A stretch of 64,000 nt of DNA from Pediococcus ethanolidurans (GCF_001437405.1 NZ_JQBY01000005.1:46413-110412); one strand, 5' to 3'. Positions 54,714-63,886 are shown, counted from the first letter of the stretch. The notes: generated by a model from the sequence alone, not told the origin. Program-made: numbers and translations.

Positions 54714-55273
54714 GCAAAGGTTGAATGTTACGGTTATTTTGTAAAAAATGTCGGTTAGATTAAAATGCCGTCTTCCAGCAAATTTGGGCTGGAACGTAGT
54801 GCGAGTTCTTGCGGCGGTCTGGGCCACAAGAATCGACATCGTACGGAGTATCAAGATTTTCGGAACGAAAATCATTCTTCTTTGCGTAGTAGTGGGCACG
54901 ACTTAGAGCCGAAATGCACGTCTCTAAGCTCGACCTTTATCTAAGCGAAACCCGCTAAGATAAACGACACTACTGAGCCCATTTGCTTCCAGACTAAGTC
55001 TTATCTCTGCAATCAACACACAATACATCGATATAAAAGTTGTTATATCAGTATTATTGGGCATTATTGAAGTGTCAAATTACACATAAGGGTTAGTTTT
55101 TGTGCCGAAAACTTCAATGCTTCATACGATGTCGATTCCTGTGGCAAAAATCAACCGCAAGAACTCGTACCCTGGTCCAGATCATGTGAACTGCAAGACG
55201 ACAGTTAGACTTTTTTTAGGCTAAGTCGTTTAACGTCAGTTATTGACGTAATTTTAATATTTTTAACCTTTAG
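54714..55273. repeat. Structured non-coding element, copy C
   Basis: The left end CAAAGGTTGAATGTTACGG and right end ATATTTTTAACCTTTAG are inverted copies. The main module (54774-54996) repeats module 2 of copy A in reverse, with outer stem GGGCT...GTAGTG/CACTAC...AGCCC. The hairpin here is CTTAGAG/CTCTAAG, which replaces CTTGAAG/CTTCAAG of copy A by paired changes. An extra module is inserted at 54799-54885 (TTCTTGCGG/CCACAAGAA and GATTTTCG/CGAAAATC hairpins), and a second inverted copy of it appears at about 55128-55176. No gene of note. It directly follows pyrE and may end the operon transcript. Confidence 0.82.
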
Positions 55274-55340
55274 GAATTAAACTGTTTCATAGCAGTAAAT
55301 AAAGTTGCATTTGTTTCTTTAAATTTTCAGTTTGATAAAA

Positions 55341-55393
55341 TAAAAATCTCCACTGAATTACGAAAGTTGTTTCGTTAACAGTGAAGATTTTTT
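55341..55393 (-). terminator. Terminator of the efflux gene
   Basis: AAAAATCTCCACTG and CAGTGAAGATTTTTT form a long stem with inner TACGAAA/TTTCGT pairs; A and T runs on both sides allow use from either strand. Confidence 0.85.
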
Positions 55394-55395
55394 AG

Positions 55396-56793
55396 CTAAT
55401 GGTCATTAACCTTTTTAGGTAATGAAATGATCAAACAAGTGGCCAGCACACACAAAACGGCAAAGAACGTAAAGACATCATGACTACCCACAACAGTTTG
55501 CTTAATGGTTGATGAATGCGGAATGTTTTGTGTTGTCATCGCCAAAATAGTTGAGGCAATGGCAGTTCCTAGTGAACCAGAATACTGTTGCAGCGTATTA
55601 AAAATGGCATTACCATCACCAATTTCAGTTGGCTTTAGCTGTTGCAACCCAAAAGTTAATGAATTGTTGAATAAGAAGCTAAACCCTAACATGTAAATGG
55701 CGTAGAAAATGACAATGGTTACAGTTGACAAATAGTTTGTAAAAATAAGTAACAGGCCGATGCCAACTAACAAAAAGACCGCCCCAATGGAAAAAGGAAT
55801 CTTTGCTGAATAATGATCAAGAAGTCGACCTGTAAACGGTGCAATAACGGCGGAAAGTAGACTACCAGCCAGGAGCATCATTCCAGATAACATCACACCC
55901 TGTCTTAAAGAAAGTTGGGCAAAAGTTGGTAATACAAAAGTTAGCCCAATTTGAACGAACTGAATCAAGAAATAAATTAAAACCGCGCGCGTAAATAATG
56001 AGTTTTTGAAAATACGGATGTTAATTAATGGTTGCGCGTTACGAAGCGCTAAGACAATAAAGATGGCAAAGCATAAAAGCCCAAAGATAAAGTTTCCATA
56101 GACAAGTGGCGTGATCAAACTGCCGTTTCCAGCATAATTAACGGCTAACGTTAAACCCGTCAATCCTAGAAAGACAAGTAAAAACTGTATTAATGGAAAA
56201 TGACTTTTGACTGGTGCTTGACCTTGTTGCACTGTACATAGAGCTAGTAAACAACTTAGTACTCCAATTGGTAGAGTTAACCAGAAAATGAGTGGCCACG
56301 CATACATCTGGGTAATGAAGCCACCATAAGTCGGTCCTAGAGATGGCGCAAAAGCAACCACCATTCCGGCCATACCAACATACTGTCCCTGTTTAGAAAG
56401 GGGAACTTGATGCATGATGATGGCAAACATGAGTGGCATCACTAGACCGGTACTAATTCCTTGAATAATTCTTCCGACTAATAACATGACAAGGGATGTG
56501 GCTGTTCCAGAAAATAAAATTCCCAAAATAAACAGTAGTCCAGCAGCACCAAGAATTGCTTTGAATTTAAATCGGCGCTGAATGAATGCAGTTACCGTCA
56601 TGGTTGCTGCTACAACTAATAAATATGCGGTGGTTACCCACTGAACGTTATTTAAACTCTCGTGAAATTGTGCCATTAAAGTTGGAAAAGTCACGTTCAT
56701 GGCGGTTTCCACCAGCACGCCACAAAAGGCTAAACCGGCACTGCCAACGATTGATAATTTCGTTTTGGAACTAACTGATGATACTTCTTGCAT
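55396..56793 (-). CDS. MFS multidrug efflux transporter, DHA2 (EmrB/QacA) type
   Basis: The 465-aa protein has about fourteen membrane segments and DHA2 motifs: AMNVTFPTLMAQFHESLNNV, QWVTTAYLLVVAATM, the GRIIQGISTGLVMPLMFAII region, and SLGPTYGGFI (motif C). It is expected to export drugs using the proton gradient. The ATG at 56793 has TTGGAGG upstream; the longer frame would start within the regulatory leader. The leader encodes a short peptide and can form alternative structures, one of which buries the ribosome-binding site next to a T-run. Confidence 0.9.
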   Translation of the reverse strand: MQEVSSVSSKTKLSIVGSAGLAFCGVLVETAMNVTFPTLMAQFHESLNNVQWVTTAYLLVVAATMTVTAFIQRRFKFKAILGAAGLLFILGILFSGTATSLVMLLVGRIIQGISTGLVMPLMFAIIMHQVPLSKQGQYVGMAGMVVAFAPSLGPTYGGFITQMYAWPLIFWLTLPIGVLSCLLALCTVQQGQAPVKSHFPLIQFLLVFLGLTGLTLAVNYAGNGSLITPLVYGNFIFGLLCFAIFIVLALRNAQPLINIRIFKNSLFTRAVLIYFLIQFVQIGLTFVLPTFAQLSLRQGVMLSGMMLLAGSLLSAVIAPFTGRLLDHYSAKIPFSIGAVFLLVGIGLLLIFTNYLSTVTIVIFYAIYMLGFSFLFNNSLTFGLQQLKPTEIGDGNAIFNTLQQYSGSLGTAIASTILAMTTQNIPHSSTIKQTVVGSHDVFTFFAVLCVLATCLIISLPKKVNDH

Positions 56794-56952
56794 AAAAAAA
56801 CCTCCAAATTTTAACTGAAGCACCATATACCTTAATAAGGTATGTTGCACTTTCGCTAGAATTGGAGGTTAACTTATTTAAAAACCACTGAATATCTTCT
56901 TTTGGAAGTTGAACAATAAACACATAAATATACGTGCTTCAGTTTTGATTAC
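56794..56952 (-). promoter_or_regulatory. Attenuator-like leader of the efflux gene
   Basis: On the minus strand the ribosome-binding site TTGGAGGTT (complement of 56799-56807) is followed by TTTTT and pairs with AACCTCCAA (complement of 56862-56870). A hairpin lies between them (56820-56850). Competing with this, AACTGAAGCAC near the 5' end (complement of 56934-56944) pairs with GTGCTTCAGTT (complement of 56813-56823). These are mutually exclusive folds, as in ribosome-mediated attenuation. Confidence 0.65.
56878..56925 (-). CDS. 15-aa leader peptide MCLLFNFQKKIFSGF
   Basis: An ATG about 27 bases after the expected transcription start opens a frame for MCLLFNFQKKIFSGF and a TAA. It ends 7 bases before the anti-ribosome-binding-site strand (56862-56870). 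Stalling of a ribosome on it would cover segments of the leader and free the efflux gene. The ribosome-binding site is weak (GAAG, 12 bases away), which lowers confidence. Confidence 0.5.
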   Translation of the reverse strand: MCLLFNFQKKIFSGF

Positions 56953-56958
56953 TCTTTC

Positions 56959-56988
56959 ATTATATCGAATAAATTTTGAAAATGCCAA
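56959..56988 (-). promoter_or_regulatory. Promoter of the efflux gene leader
   Basis: On the minus strand TTGGCA (56983-56988) and TATAAT (56959-56964) are spaced 18 bp. Confidence 0.75.
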
Positions 56989-57111
56989 GGGTAATTTTCA
57001 AAAAAATTATATAAAACAGAAAATGAAATTTGAAGCGAGTCAAAATAGGGCTACAATTGTGTGTTTAAAGTTATAATAAAATTGATTAACTTATAAAAAA
57101 GGGATGACTCT

Positions 57112-58236
57112 ATGTCAGATTATCAATTTTTAAAACCATATACTTTCGCTAATGGTGCAACAGTGAGGAACCGCATTGTTATGCCACCAATGACCGAACG
57201 AAGTGCCTTTGAAAATGGCATTGTTTCCAACGATGAAATTGAATATTATCGCAAACGTGCGGGCGGTGTTGGAATTGAAATCACCGGTTGTGCCAATGTT
57301 TCGGAACTAGGCAAAGGTTTTGAGGGCGAATTGGCCGTAAATGAAGATCGAGATGTACCACAATTGGCACGACTAGCAGCTGCCATGAAAAGTCGTGGTG
57401 CTAAAGCTATTTTGCAAATTTTTGATGCTGGGCGAATGACAAATACCGCAATTTTGCGTGGCGAACAGCCAGTTAGTGCAAGTGCAGTGAAGGCATTACG
57501 ACCGGATTCAGAAACCCCACGCGAATTAAGCGAAGAAGAAGTTGAAACGGTTATTAAAGATTTTGGTGACGCAACAAAACGAGCGATTAAAGCTGGCTTT
57601 GATGGCGTTGAAATTCATGGTGCCAATACTTATTTGATTCAACAGTTCTTTTCTCCACATTCTAATCGCCGTCGTGATCAGTGGGGCGGCACGCTGGATC
57701 AACGGATGAATTTTCCTGTTGGTGTTGTTGAAGAAATCCGACGAGTAGTTGATAAGTATGCGCCGTCCACATTTATCGTCGGTTATCGAATTTCACCAGA
57801 AGAAATTGAAGATCCAGGCATTCGAATTGAAGATACGTTGACCTTAATTCCCAATTTAATTGAAAGTGGTATTGATTATTTACATGTCTCTTTAAATCGA
57901 GTTTGGCAAACATCTTTGAATAATAAAACTGATACACAGCCACTTATTGAAAAAATTCAAAACGTGGTGGCTCATAAAGTTCCCATGATTGTGGTCGGTC
58001 AAATTACGAAACCAGCAGATGCAGAAAAGGTCATTGAGGATGATTTTGAGTTTGCGGCCTTAGGACAAGAACTTATTAGAGAACCAAACTGGGTTCAAAA
58101 AGTGGTTGCCGGCGATGAAGATTCAATCCGCTATGAATTATCGCCAAGTGATTTGGATGAATTAGGAATTACCGCACCATTGTGGGATTTCCTGAACGGT
58201 CCGTTTAAAAAGACAATTCATATTACCAATGCCTAA
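57112..58236 (+). CDS. NADH-dependent flavin oxidoreductase (old yellow enzyme family)
   Basis: The 374-aa FMN barrel reduces activated C=C bonds of enals, enones or similar compounds. Motifs include RNRIVMPPMTERSAFENGIV, VEIHGANTYLIQQFFSPHSN with the His-x-x-Asn active-site pair, and RRRDQWGGTLDQRMNFP. The late part VVGQITKPADAEKVIEDDF and ALGQELIREPNW is typical of the phosphate-binding end. AAAGGGA precedes the ATG by 9 bases. It is divergent from the efflux pump, so joint response to electrophiles or drugs is possible. Confidence 0.92.
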   Translation: MSDYQFLKPYTFANGATVRNRIVMPPMTERSAFENGIVSNDEIEYYRKRAGGVGIEITGCANVSELGKGFEGELAVNEDRDVPQLARLAAAMKSRGAKAILQIFDAGRMTNTAILRGEQPVSASAVKALRPDSETPRELSEEEVETVIKDFGDATKRAIKAGFDGVEIHGANTYLIQQFFSPHSNRRRDQWGGTLDQRMNFPVGVVEEIRRVVDKYAPSTFIVGYRISPEEIEDPGIRIEDTLTLIPNLIESGIDYLHVSLNRVWQTSLNNKTDTQPLIEKIQNVVAHKVPMIVVGQITKPADAEKVIEDDFEFAALGQELIREPNWVQKVVAGDEDSIRYELSPSDLDELGITAPLWDFLNGPFKKTIHITNA

Positions 58237-58240
58237 ATAA

Positions 58241-58283
58241 GAAAAATTCACTAATTAACGAATTTTGTTAGTTGGTGATTTTT
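58241..58283 (+). terminator. Terminator after the flavin oxidoreductase gene
   Basis: AAAATTCACTAATTAAC pairs with GTTAGTTGGTGATTTT and is followed by eight T in all. Confidence 0.88.
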
Positions 58284-58341
58284 TTTGTTACATTAAATCA
58301 AAAATCATTCCAAAACACGAACTTTTAATAATAATGGCTCT

Positions 58342-58369
58342 TTGATTGTTCATGAAAATATGCTATTCT
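58342..58369 (+). promoter_or_regulatory. Promoter of the Pot-like/ade operon
   Basis: TTGATT (58342-58347) and TGC-extended TATTCT (58364-58369) are spaced 16 bp, 25 bases before the first ATG. Confidence 0.6.
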
Positions 58370-58393
58370 ATATTTACTACATACGAACAGGAG

Positions 58394-59230
58394 ATGATTA
58401 AAATTAGAAATCGTTCGGCTTTCTTGTTACTTTTACCTGGTGTTTTGGCTATCTTGTTATTTTTGTTTTTTCCAGTTATTCAAATAGCTTTGCCAACCTT
58501 TGCCGGACATTTTGGTTTAAGTAATTACATAACTTTTCTACAAAGTCATTATAATCAAGGTGTTTTGATCAGAACCTTAATAATCGCCTTTATCACGATG
58601 ATAATTACTTTAACATTAGGATTACCATTGTCGGTTTGGATTGCAAGACAACGGAGCACAGTACGCAATTTGTTATCAGTTGTAATTTTGTTTCCAATAT
58701 TGACGAATGCGGTAGTTCGCAATTTTACTTGGATCATTATTTTAGGTAAAAATGGTGTGCTTAATACATTGTTATTAAAATTAAACTTTATTGACCAACC
58801 ACTTACATTGTTATATTCCGATATGGCAATTGTTATTGGTTCGGTTTATTTATTTTTACCGATTATGGTTACATCACTAGTCAGCAGTGTTCAAGAACTT
58901 AATGTTGAGGTGGAAGAAGCTGCTGCGATTCTTGGATCACGGCCATTAGTAACTTTTTTTAAGGTAATGATTCCTCAGTTAACTACTGGAATTTTAACTG
59001 GCTGTATTTTAGTTTTTGCGGGTGCTATGACAGCTTACACAACACCGCAGTTGCTTGGTGGAAATCGACATTTAGTTATGTCAACTTTGATTTATCAGCA
59101 GGCAATGACTTTAGGTGATTGGTCAAGTGCTAGTGTGGTAGCAATAATTTTGATCATTTTGACTGTTTTAGTTTTAGGGATGATGCGACTTGTGGCCAAG
59201 CAATTGGATCGGAGGTCTGTAAATGATTAA
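58394..59230 (+). CDS. potB: PotB-like ABC permease
   Basis: The 278-aa membrane protein has six segments and the EAA loop VEVEEAAAILGSRPLVTFFK that contacts the ATPase. ILFPILTNAVVRNFTWIIIL is typical of PotB/H-type permeases. The start is uncertain: the ATG at 58394 directly touches AGGAG, which is too close. Upstream starts at 58346/58352 lie within the promoter, and the only codons at ideal distance are ATT. Initiation may therefore be weak. First gene of a five-gene operon ending in adenine deaminase. Confidence 0.88.
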   Translation: MIKIRNRSAFLLLLPGVLAILLFLFFPVIQIALPTFAGHFGLSNYITFLQSHYNQGVLIRTLIIAFITMIITLTLGLPLSVWIARQRSTVRNLLSVVILFPILTNAVVRNFTWIIILGKNGVLNTLLLKLNFIDQPLTLLYSDMAIVIGSVYLFLPIMVTSLVSSVQELNVEVEEAAAILGSRPLVTFFKVMIPQLTTGILTGCILVFAGAMTAYTTPQLLGGNRHLVMSTLIYQQAMTLGDWSSASVVAIILIILTVLVLGMMRLVAKQLDRRSVND

Positions 59231-60020
59231 AACAAACAACAAGGTTCTTATTACAATTAGTTGTGTGGTTTTATTCTTCTTAATTGCACCGTTATTTATG
59301 ATTGTTGTTACTGCATTTGGTAGTGGGGCAACAATTGACTTTCCAATTCAAGGTTTTACCTTTAAATGGTTTGCTAATGTTTTTGCTCAACCAGATTTTG
59401 TGTCAGGATTTGAAATGAGTTTTTTAGTTGCCATCTTGGCCAGTGCTTTAGCTCTTTTAGTTGGTGTACCACTAGTGTATGCACTTACTCATTATCACAT
59501 ACACCATCAACAATGGTTTCAGGTTCTGTTCCTTAGCCCAACTTTTATTCCAGAAATTGTAATTGGTTTTGCATTATATCAGGCGATGGTGATTCTTTTT
59601 CAACTACCTTTGTTAGTCACTTTGCTAGTTGGTCACTTTTTACTATGCTTACCTTATGTAGTGCGTTTGATAACAGCAAGTATGACAATGCTGGACGTTC
59701 ATGTAGAAGAAGCGGCGTGGATATATGGTAGTTCACGAATACATGCATTTTTAACGATAACACTACCAAGTATTCGTTCCAGTATTGTTGCAGCATTTAT
59801 GCTTTCTTTCATTAACTCATTTAACAACATCCCAATAAGTTTATTTTTAAACGGGCCAAATCTAAATATGTTACCAACTTCAATTTTGAATTATTTGCAA
59901 AATAACTATGATCCAACCGTATCTGCTGTTTCAGTCTTATTAATGTTATTTACTGCGATGCTCATGATTCTCGTAGAACATTTTATAGGATTAAATGCGC
60001 TGTCAAAAGATAGGAGTTAA
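59223..60020 (+). CDS. potC: PotC-like ABC permease
   Basis: The 265-aa partner permease overlaps the previous gene by 8 bp. It has six membrane segments and the EAA loop VEEAAWIYGSSRIHAFLTIT. SFINSFNNIPISLFLNGP near the end resembles PotC/PotI. The last residues overlap no further gene; potA starts 1 base later. With the first permease it forms the channel of a family 3.A.1.11 importer. Confidence 0.93.
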   Translation: MIKTNNKVLITISCVVLFFLIAPLFMIVVTAFGSGATIDFPIQGFTFKWFANVFAQPDFVSGFEMSFLVAILASALALLVGVPLVYALTHYHIHHQQWFQVLFLSPTFIPEIVIGFALYQAMVILFQLPLLVTLLVGHFLLCLPYVVRLITASMTMLDVHVEEAAWIYGSSRIHAFLTITLPSIRSSIVAAFMLSFINSFNNIPISLFLNGPNLNMLPTSILNYLQNNYDPTVSAVSVLLMLFTAMLMILVEHFIGLNALSKDRS

Positions 60021-60021
60021 A

Positions 60022-61056
60022 ATGGCTGAATTAGAAATTAAAAATTTAAATATGAGTTATGACAAACATCTTGAAATTTTGAAATCGCTGAATTTGCATG
60101 TTAAAAATGGCGAACTGATCTCGATCCTGGGTCCAAGTGGTTGTGGGAAAACAACAACGTTAAGAATTATTGCTGGTCTTTTACGCCAAACGGATGGGCA
60201 AGTGTTGATTGATGGTAAAGATGTTAGTAAATTGCCAGTACATAAACGTAATTTTGGGATGGTTTTTCAAAGTTACGCACTTTTTCCTCATTTAAACGTT
60301 TTTGATAATGTTGCTTTTGGATTGCGGCAACGTAAAGAGAAGGTATCAATCATTCAAAAAAGAGTAAATGATATTTTGATTGCAACCGGTCTAAAAAAGC
60401 TGGAAAAACGATTTCCTGATGCCTTATCAGGTGGCCAACAACAACGAGTTTCTTTAGCGCGAGCCCTAGTCGTTAATCCCAAATTATTATTATTAGATGA
60501 ACCATTAAGTAACCTAGATGCAAAATTACGTGTGTCGATGCGTGAGGAAATCCGTCGTCTACAACAGCTTATGCATACAACAACTGTTTTTGTAACCCAT
60601 GATCAAGAAGAGTGTTTTGCTATTTCAGATCGAGTTGCTGTAATGAATCAAGGTGTGATTGAACAATTTGATACACCGCAAAAGATTTATCGAGCACCAA
60701 AAACTGTTTTTGTGGCACGTTTTATTGGGTATGAAAATTTTTTATCGGTAACAAAGAAGATTTCATCAACTAGTTTTTATGTAAAAAATGTGAAATTGGA
60801 TATTAATAGTACTGTTGATGGTGTAACTTCATTAAGTATTCGACCAAATCAAATAGTTTTAGGATCAACCGCTAAAACAAATATTGTTTCTGGTGAGATT
60901 CAATCTAGTGTCTTTTTGGGAAATGCTTATCGATACACAGTGTCAACGTGTATCGGAAATTTGAAAGTTGATTATTTAGGATCTAAACGATTAAGCAATG
61001 GACAAAATGTTCAGCTAGAATTACCTGCTGCTGCATTATTAGGTTTAAAAAAATAA
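60022..61056 (+). CDS. potA: PotA-like ABC transporter ATPase
   Basis: The 344-aa ATPase has Walker A LGPSGCGKTTT, Q-loop VFQSYALFPHL, signature LSGGQQQRVSLARAL, Walker B LLLLDEPLSNLDAKLR, and H-loop FVTHDQEE. A C-terminal TOBE-like regulatory domain starts near 250. GATAGGAG precedes the ATG at 60022. It powers the import of the ligand bound by the next gene product. Confidence 0.95.
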   Translation: MAELEIKNLNMSYDKHLEILKSLNLHVKNGELISILGPSGCGKTTTLRIIAGLLRQTDGQVLIDGKDVSKLPVHKRNFGMVFQSYALFPHLNVFDNVAFGLRQRKEKVSIIQKRVNDILIATGLKKLEKRFPDALSGGQQQRVSLARALVVNPKLLLLDEPLSNLDAKLRVSMREEIRRLQQLMHTTTVFVTHDQEECFAISDRVAVMNQGVIEQFDTPQKIYRAPKTVFVARFIGYENFLSVTKKISSTSFYVKNVKLDINSTVDGVTSLSIRPNQIVLGSTAKTNIVSGEIQSSVFLGNAYRYTVSTCIGNLKVDYLGSKRLSNGQNVQLELPAAALLGLKK

Positions 61057-61076
61057 AAACAAAGGATGAATTTCAA

Positions 61077-62120
61077 ATGAAAAAAAGAAGTTTGTTAGTT
61101 ATGGGTCTAGTGGTTGTGGCATTATTGACAGGATGTTCAGTAAAATCGAGTCAAAGTAGTAGTTTGACTCTATCTACTTTTGGTATTTCAACAAAACAAA
61201 TGGCTCGTGATGTAACCAAACCATTTACCAAAAAAACCAAGGTTACAGTTAAAACACAATCTGGCGATAGTGCTGCCCGATATACTCAAGTAGCACATAA
61301 TCCTAATAATGGCGTGGACGTAATAGAACTATCACAAAACAACGCCTTATCTGGTTACAAAAAGGGGACATGGGCAAAACTAGATACGAGCAAATTGAAG
61401 AATTTTAAATATCTATCTACAGCACAACAAAAGTTAGCTAAACAAACCAATAGTGTGCCATATACGGTTAATTCTGTTGGAATAATTTATAATCCCAAAA
61501 AAGTAGGCAAGATAACTAGTTGGAATCAGCTTTGGAACAGTAAGTTAAAGAATAAAATTGCCATCCCTGATATTACCACAACGTTCGGTCCAGCAATGTT
61601 GTATATTGCCGGCGATCATGCCGGTACTCAAGTAACTGAGGATGGTGGGACTGCTGCATTTAAAGCGATGGCGGAACTTAAACCAAATGTTGTCAAAACC
61701 TATACTGAAAGCTCTGATTTAGCAAATATGTTTAAAAATGGTGAAATTGATGTTGCTGTAGTGGGTGATTTTGCTGTTAGTATGATTCAAGATGCTGATT
61801 CCAACACCGTTTACACTGTTCCAGCAAGTGGAACTTATGCAAACTATGATACTGTTTCAATTCTTAAAAAAAGCAAAAATAAGGCAGCTGCATATAAGTA
61901 TATTGACTATCGACTTGGGAAAAAGGCACAAAAGGCTGTTGCAAGTACAAAGTCTTTAAATAATGTACCGGTTAATAAGACGGTTAAGCTATCAGCTAAT
62001 AATTCGAAAAATAAGACATATGGTTCAATTGCAAAACGTGCAAAGACAATTAACTTTAATTATGTTAATGATCATTTAACTACTTGGATTACTAAGTGGA
62101 ATAAGTTAATGAATAAATAA
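61077..62120 (+). CDS. PotD-like substrate-binding lipoprotein
   Basis: The 347-aa lipoprotein (lipobox LTGC, Cys at about 20) is an extracellular solute-binding protein of the PotD/PotF-like group. LSTFGISTKQMARDVTKPF, VDVIELSQNNALSGY, VPYTVNSVGIIYNPKKVG, and SDLANMFKNGEIDVAVVGD follow the family. The ligand is often a polyamine, but the acidic residues that bind polyamines cannot be verified here, and co-transcription with adenine deaminase raises the possibility of a purine-related ligand. Confidence 0.9.
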   Translation: MKKRSLLVMGLVVVALLTGCSVKSSQSSSLTLSTFGISTKQMARDVTKPFTKKTKVTVKTQSGDSAARYTQVAHNPNNGVDVIELSQNNALSGYKKGTWAKLDTSKLKNFKYLSTAQQKLAKQTNSVPYTVNSVGIIYNPKKVGKITSWNQLWNSKLKNKIAIPDITTTFGPAMLYIAGDHAGTQVTEDGGTAAFKAMAELKPNVVKTYTESSDLANMFKNGEIDVAVVGDFAVSMIQDADSNTVYTVPASGTYANYDTVSILKKSKNKAAAYKYIDYRLGKKAQKAVASTKSLNNVPVNKTVKLSANNSKNKTYGSIAKRAKTINFNYVNDHLTTWITKWNKLMNK

Positions 62121-62156
62121 AGTTTGAATTGAGTAAAGTATGGAGGAGGAATTTTT

Positions 62157-63857
62157 GTGGTAACAGTTGATTTATTGATTACGAATGCACAGGTTTATAA
62201 TAGTGTTTCACGGCAATTTCGTTTGGTTAATGTTAGTGTAGTTAATGGTAAATTTTACTGGTTAACAAAGAATATCGATACGATACAACCCAAAAAGATT
62301 CTGAATCTAAAAGGTAAATATTTAGTTCCTGGATTAGTAGATTCACATATGCATATTGAAAGTTCAATGACAACCCCTACTGCTTTTGGACAGGCTGTAG
62401 CACAGTATGGAACCACAACTATTATTGCAGATGCGCATGAAATTACTAATGTGGCTGGAATTGATGGCCTTAAAGCTTTTATGGCACAACCGATACCAAT
62501 CGATGCTTTTTATGCATTACCTTCATCTGTACCATCAACAACTTCAGCGATGGAAACAACTGGTGGTGTAATCGGTGTTGCAGAAACGCAAGAGTTACTT
62601 AAAGATCCGCGAATTATTTGTTTGGGAGAAGCAATGAACTTTCAGGGAATAACAGCCGATCCTACTTCTATGATCAGACAAATTATAGATGTGTGTCGAC
62701 GAGCACGACCGACAATGCCATTAGAAGGGCATTGTCCAAAATACACTGGTTTAGATTTGGCCAAATTCATTTTTAGCGGGATTACATCTGATCATACTCA
62801 ACAGACCCCTGAATCTTTAGTTGAAAAAGTAATGAATGGAATGTTTGTTCAACTTCAACGGAAATCTTTAAATGCAGAAGTGATAAAAACGGTTCAAAAA
62901 GAACAGCTGTTTGAACATGTTGCATTGGTGACTGATGATGTAATGGCCGATGATCTGCGTCAGGGACATCTTGATCAAATTGTACGCTTAGCCATCAAGT
63001 TAGGACTGCAACCAGAATTAGCAATTTACATGGCAACATACACCCCTGCAAGAAGAATGGGGTTATGGGATCGTGGACAGATTGCTCCCGGTCGCATTGC
63101 AGATTTTATTGTGTTAAACAATCTTCAAGATTTTAAAATTGACGCCGTTTATAAATCTGGTAAAAAAGTGATAACTAATGATGCTAGTCCGGTTAAATCA
63201 AATTTTCCACCTTATCTGTTACACACAATAAAAGCTCGACCATTGACTGCCGATGATTTGCAGCTAACTATTGATCAGCCGAATGGAGAAGTTACTGCAA
63301 ATATAATTTCGATCAGTCCAAAAGGTACTTTTACTAAACGTGAGCAAATGCAGCTTTTGGTTAAAAATCATCGTGTTGATTGGCAGTCAGCAGGTCTTAG
63401 CCTAGCTGTCGTTCAAGAACGTTACGGTAGAACAGGTAATTTGGCATTTGCGTTAGTCAAAAATGCATTAAGTAAAGCTGGTGCAGTTGGTGCAACATGG
63501 GCACATGATCATCATAATATTCTTCTACTGGGTACAGATATTCAAGAAATAGTGCGGGTACAAAATAAGTTAGTTGAAGAGCAAGGAGGTTATGTGGTGG
63601 CTTCCAATGGAAAAATAGTTGCTAATGCACCATTACCAGTTGGAGGTGTTGTTAGTACTGTTCCAATAGCTGAATTAGGAAAACAAATTGCACAAGTACG
63701 ATTACAAATGCAAGCACTAGGGTATCATAATACTAATGAAATTATGTCATTTTCTACCTTGTCGCTATTAGTTTCACCAGAGTTAAAAATATCAGACCGT
63801 GGAATGTTTGATGTGAAAAGTCAAAGGCCAGTAGCACTGTTCCCAAATTTGGAATAA
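62157..63857 (+). CDS. ade: Adenine deaminase (AdeC type)
   Basis: The 566-aa amidohydrolase converts adenine to hypoxanthine. Metal motif VDSHMHIESSMTTPTAFGQA, IIADAHEITNVAG, LEGHCPKYTGLD, and ALVTDDVMADDL match AdeC, and the C-terminal part with TWAHDHHNILLLGTD is the usual extra domain. Translation starts at GTG (62157), with GGAGGAGG about 8 bases upstream. It lies 36 bases after the binding-protein gene, so it belongs to the same operon. Confidence 0.95.
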   Translation: MVTVDLLITNAQVYNSVSRQFRLVNVSVVNGKFYWLTKNIDTIQPKKILNLKGKYLVPGLVDSHMHIESSMTTPTAFGQAVAQYGTTTIIADAHEITNVAGIDGLKAFMAQPIPIDAFYALPSSVPSTTSAMETTGGVIGVAETQELLKDPRIICLGEAMNFQGITADPTSMIRQIIDVCRRARPTMPLEGHCPKYTGLDLAKFIFSGITSDHTQQTPESLVEKVMNGMFVQLQRKSLNAEVIKTVQKEQLFEHVALVTDDVMADDLRQGHLDQIVRLAIKLGLQPELAIYMATYTPARRMGLWDRGQIAPGRIADFIVLNNLQDFKIDAVYKSGKKVITNDASPVKSNFPPYLLHTIKARPLTADDLQLTIDQPNGEVTANIISISPKGTFTKREQMQLLVKNHRVDWQSAGLSLAVVQERYGRTGNLAFALVKNALSKAGAVGATWAHDHHNILLLGTDIQEIVRVQNKLVEEQGGYVVASNGKIVANAPLPVGGVVSTVPIAELGKQIAQVRLQMQALGYHNTNEIMSFSTLSLLVSPELKISDRGMFDVKSQRPVALFPNLE

Positions 63858-63886
63858 GTAAAAATTGCAAATAGTTTAGTTATTTA

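Noticed and set aside
58300..58394. Purine riboswitch before the Pot-like operon
   Set aside because: The conserved purine-aptamer core and its three-way junction cannot be found; only a weak PurBox-like string is present.
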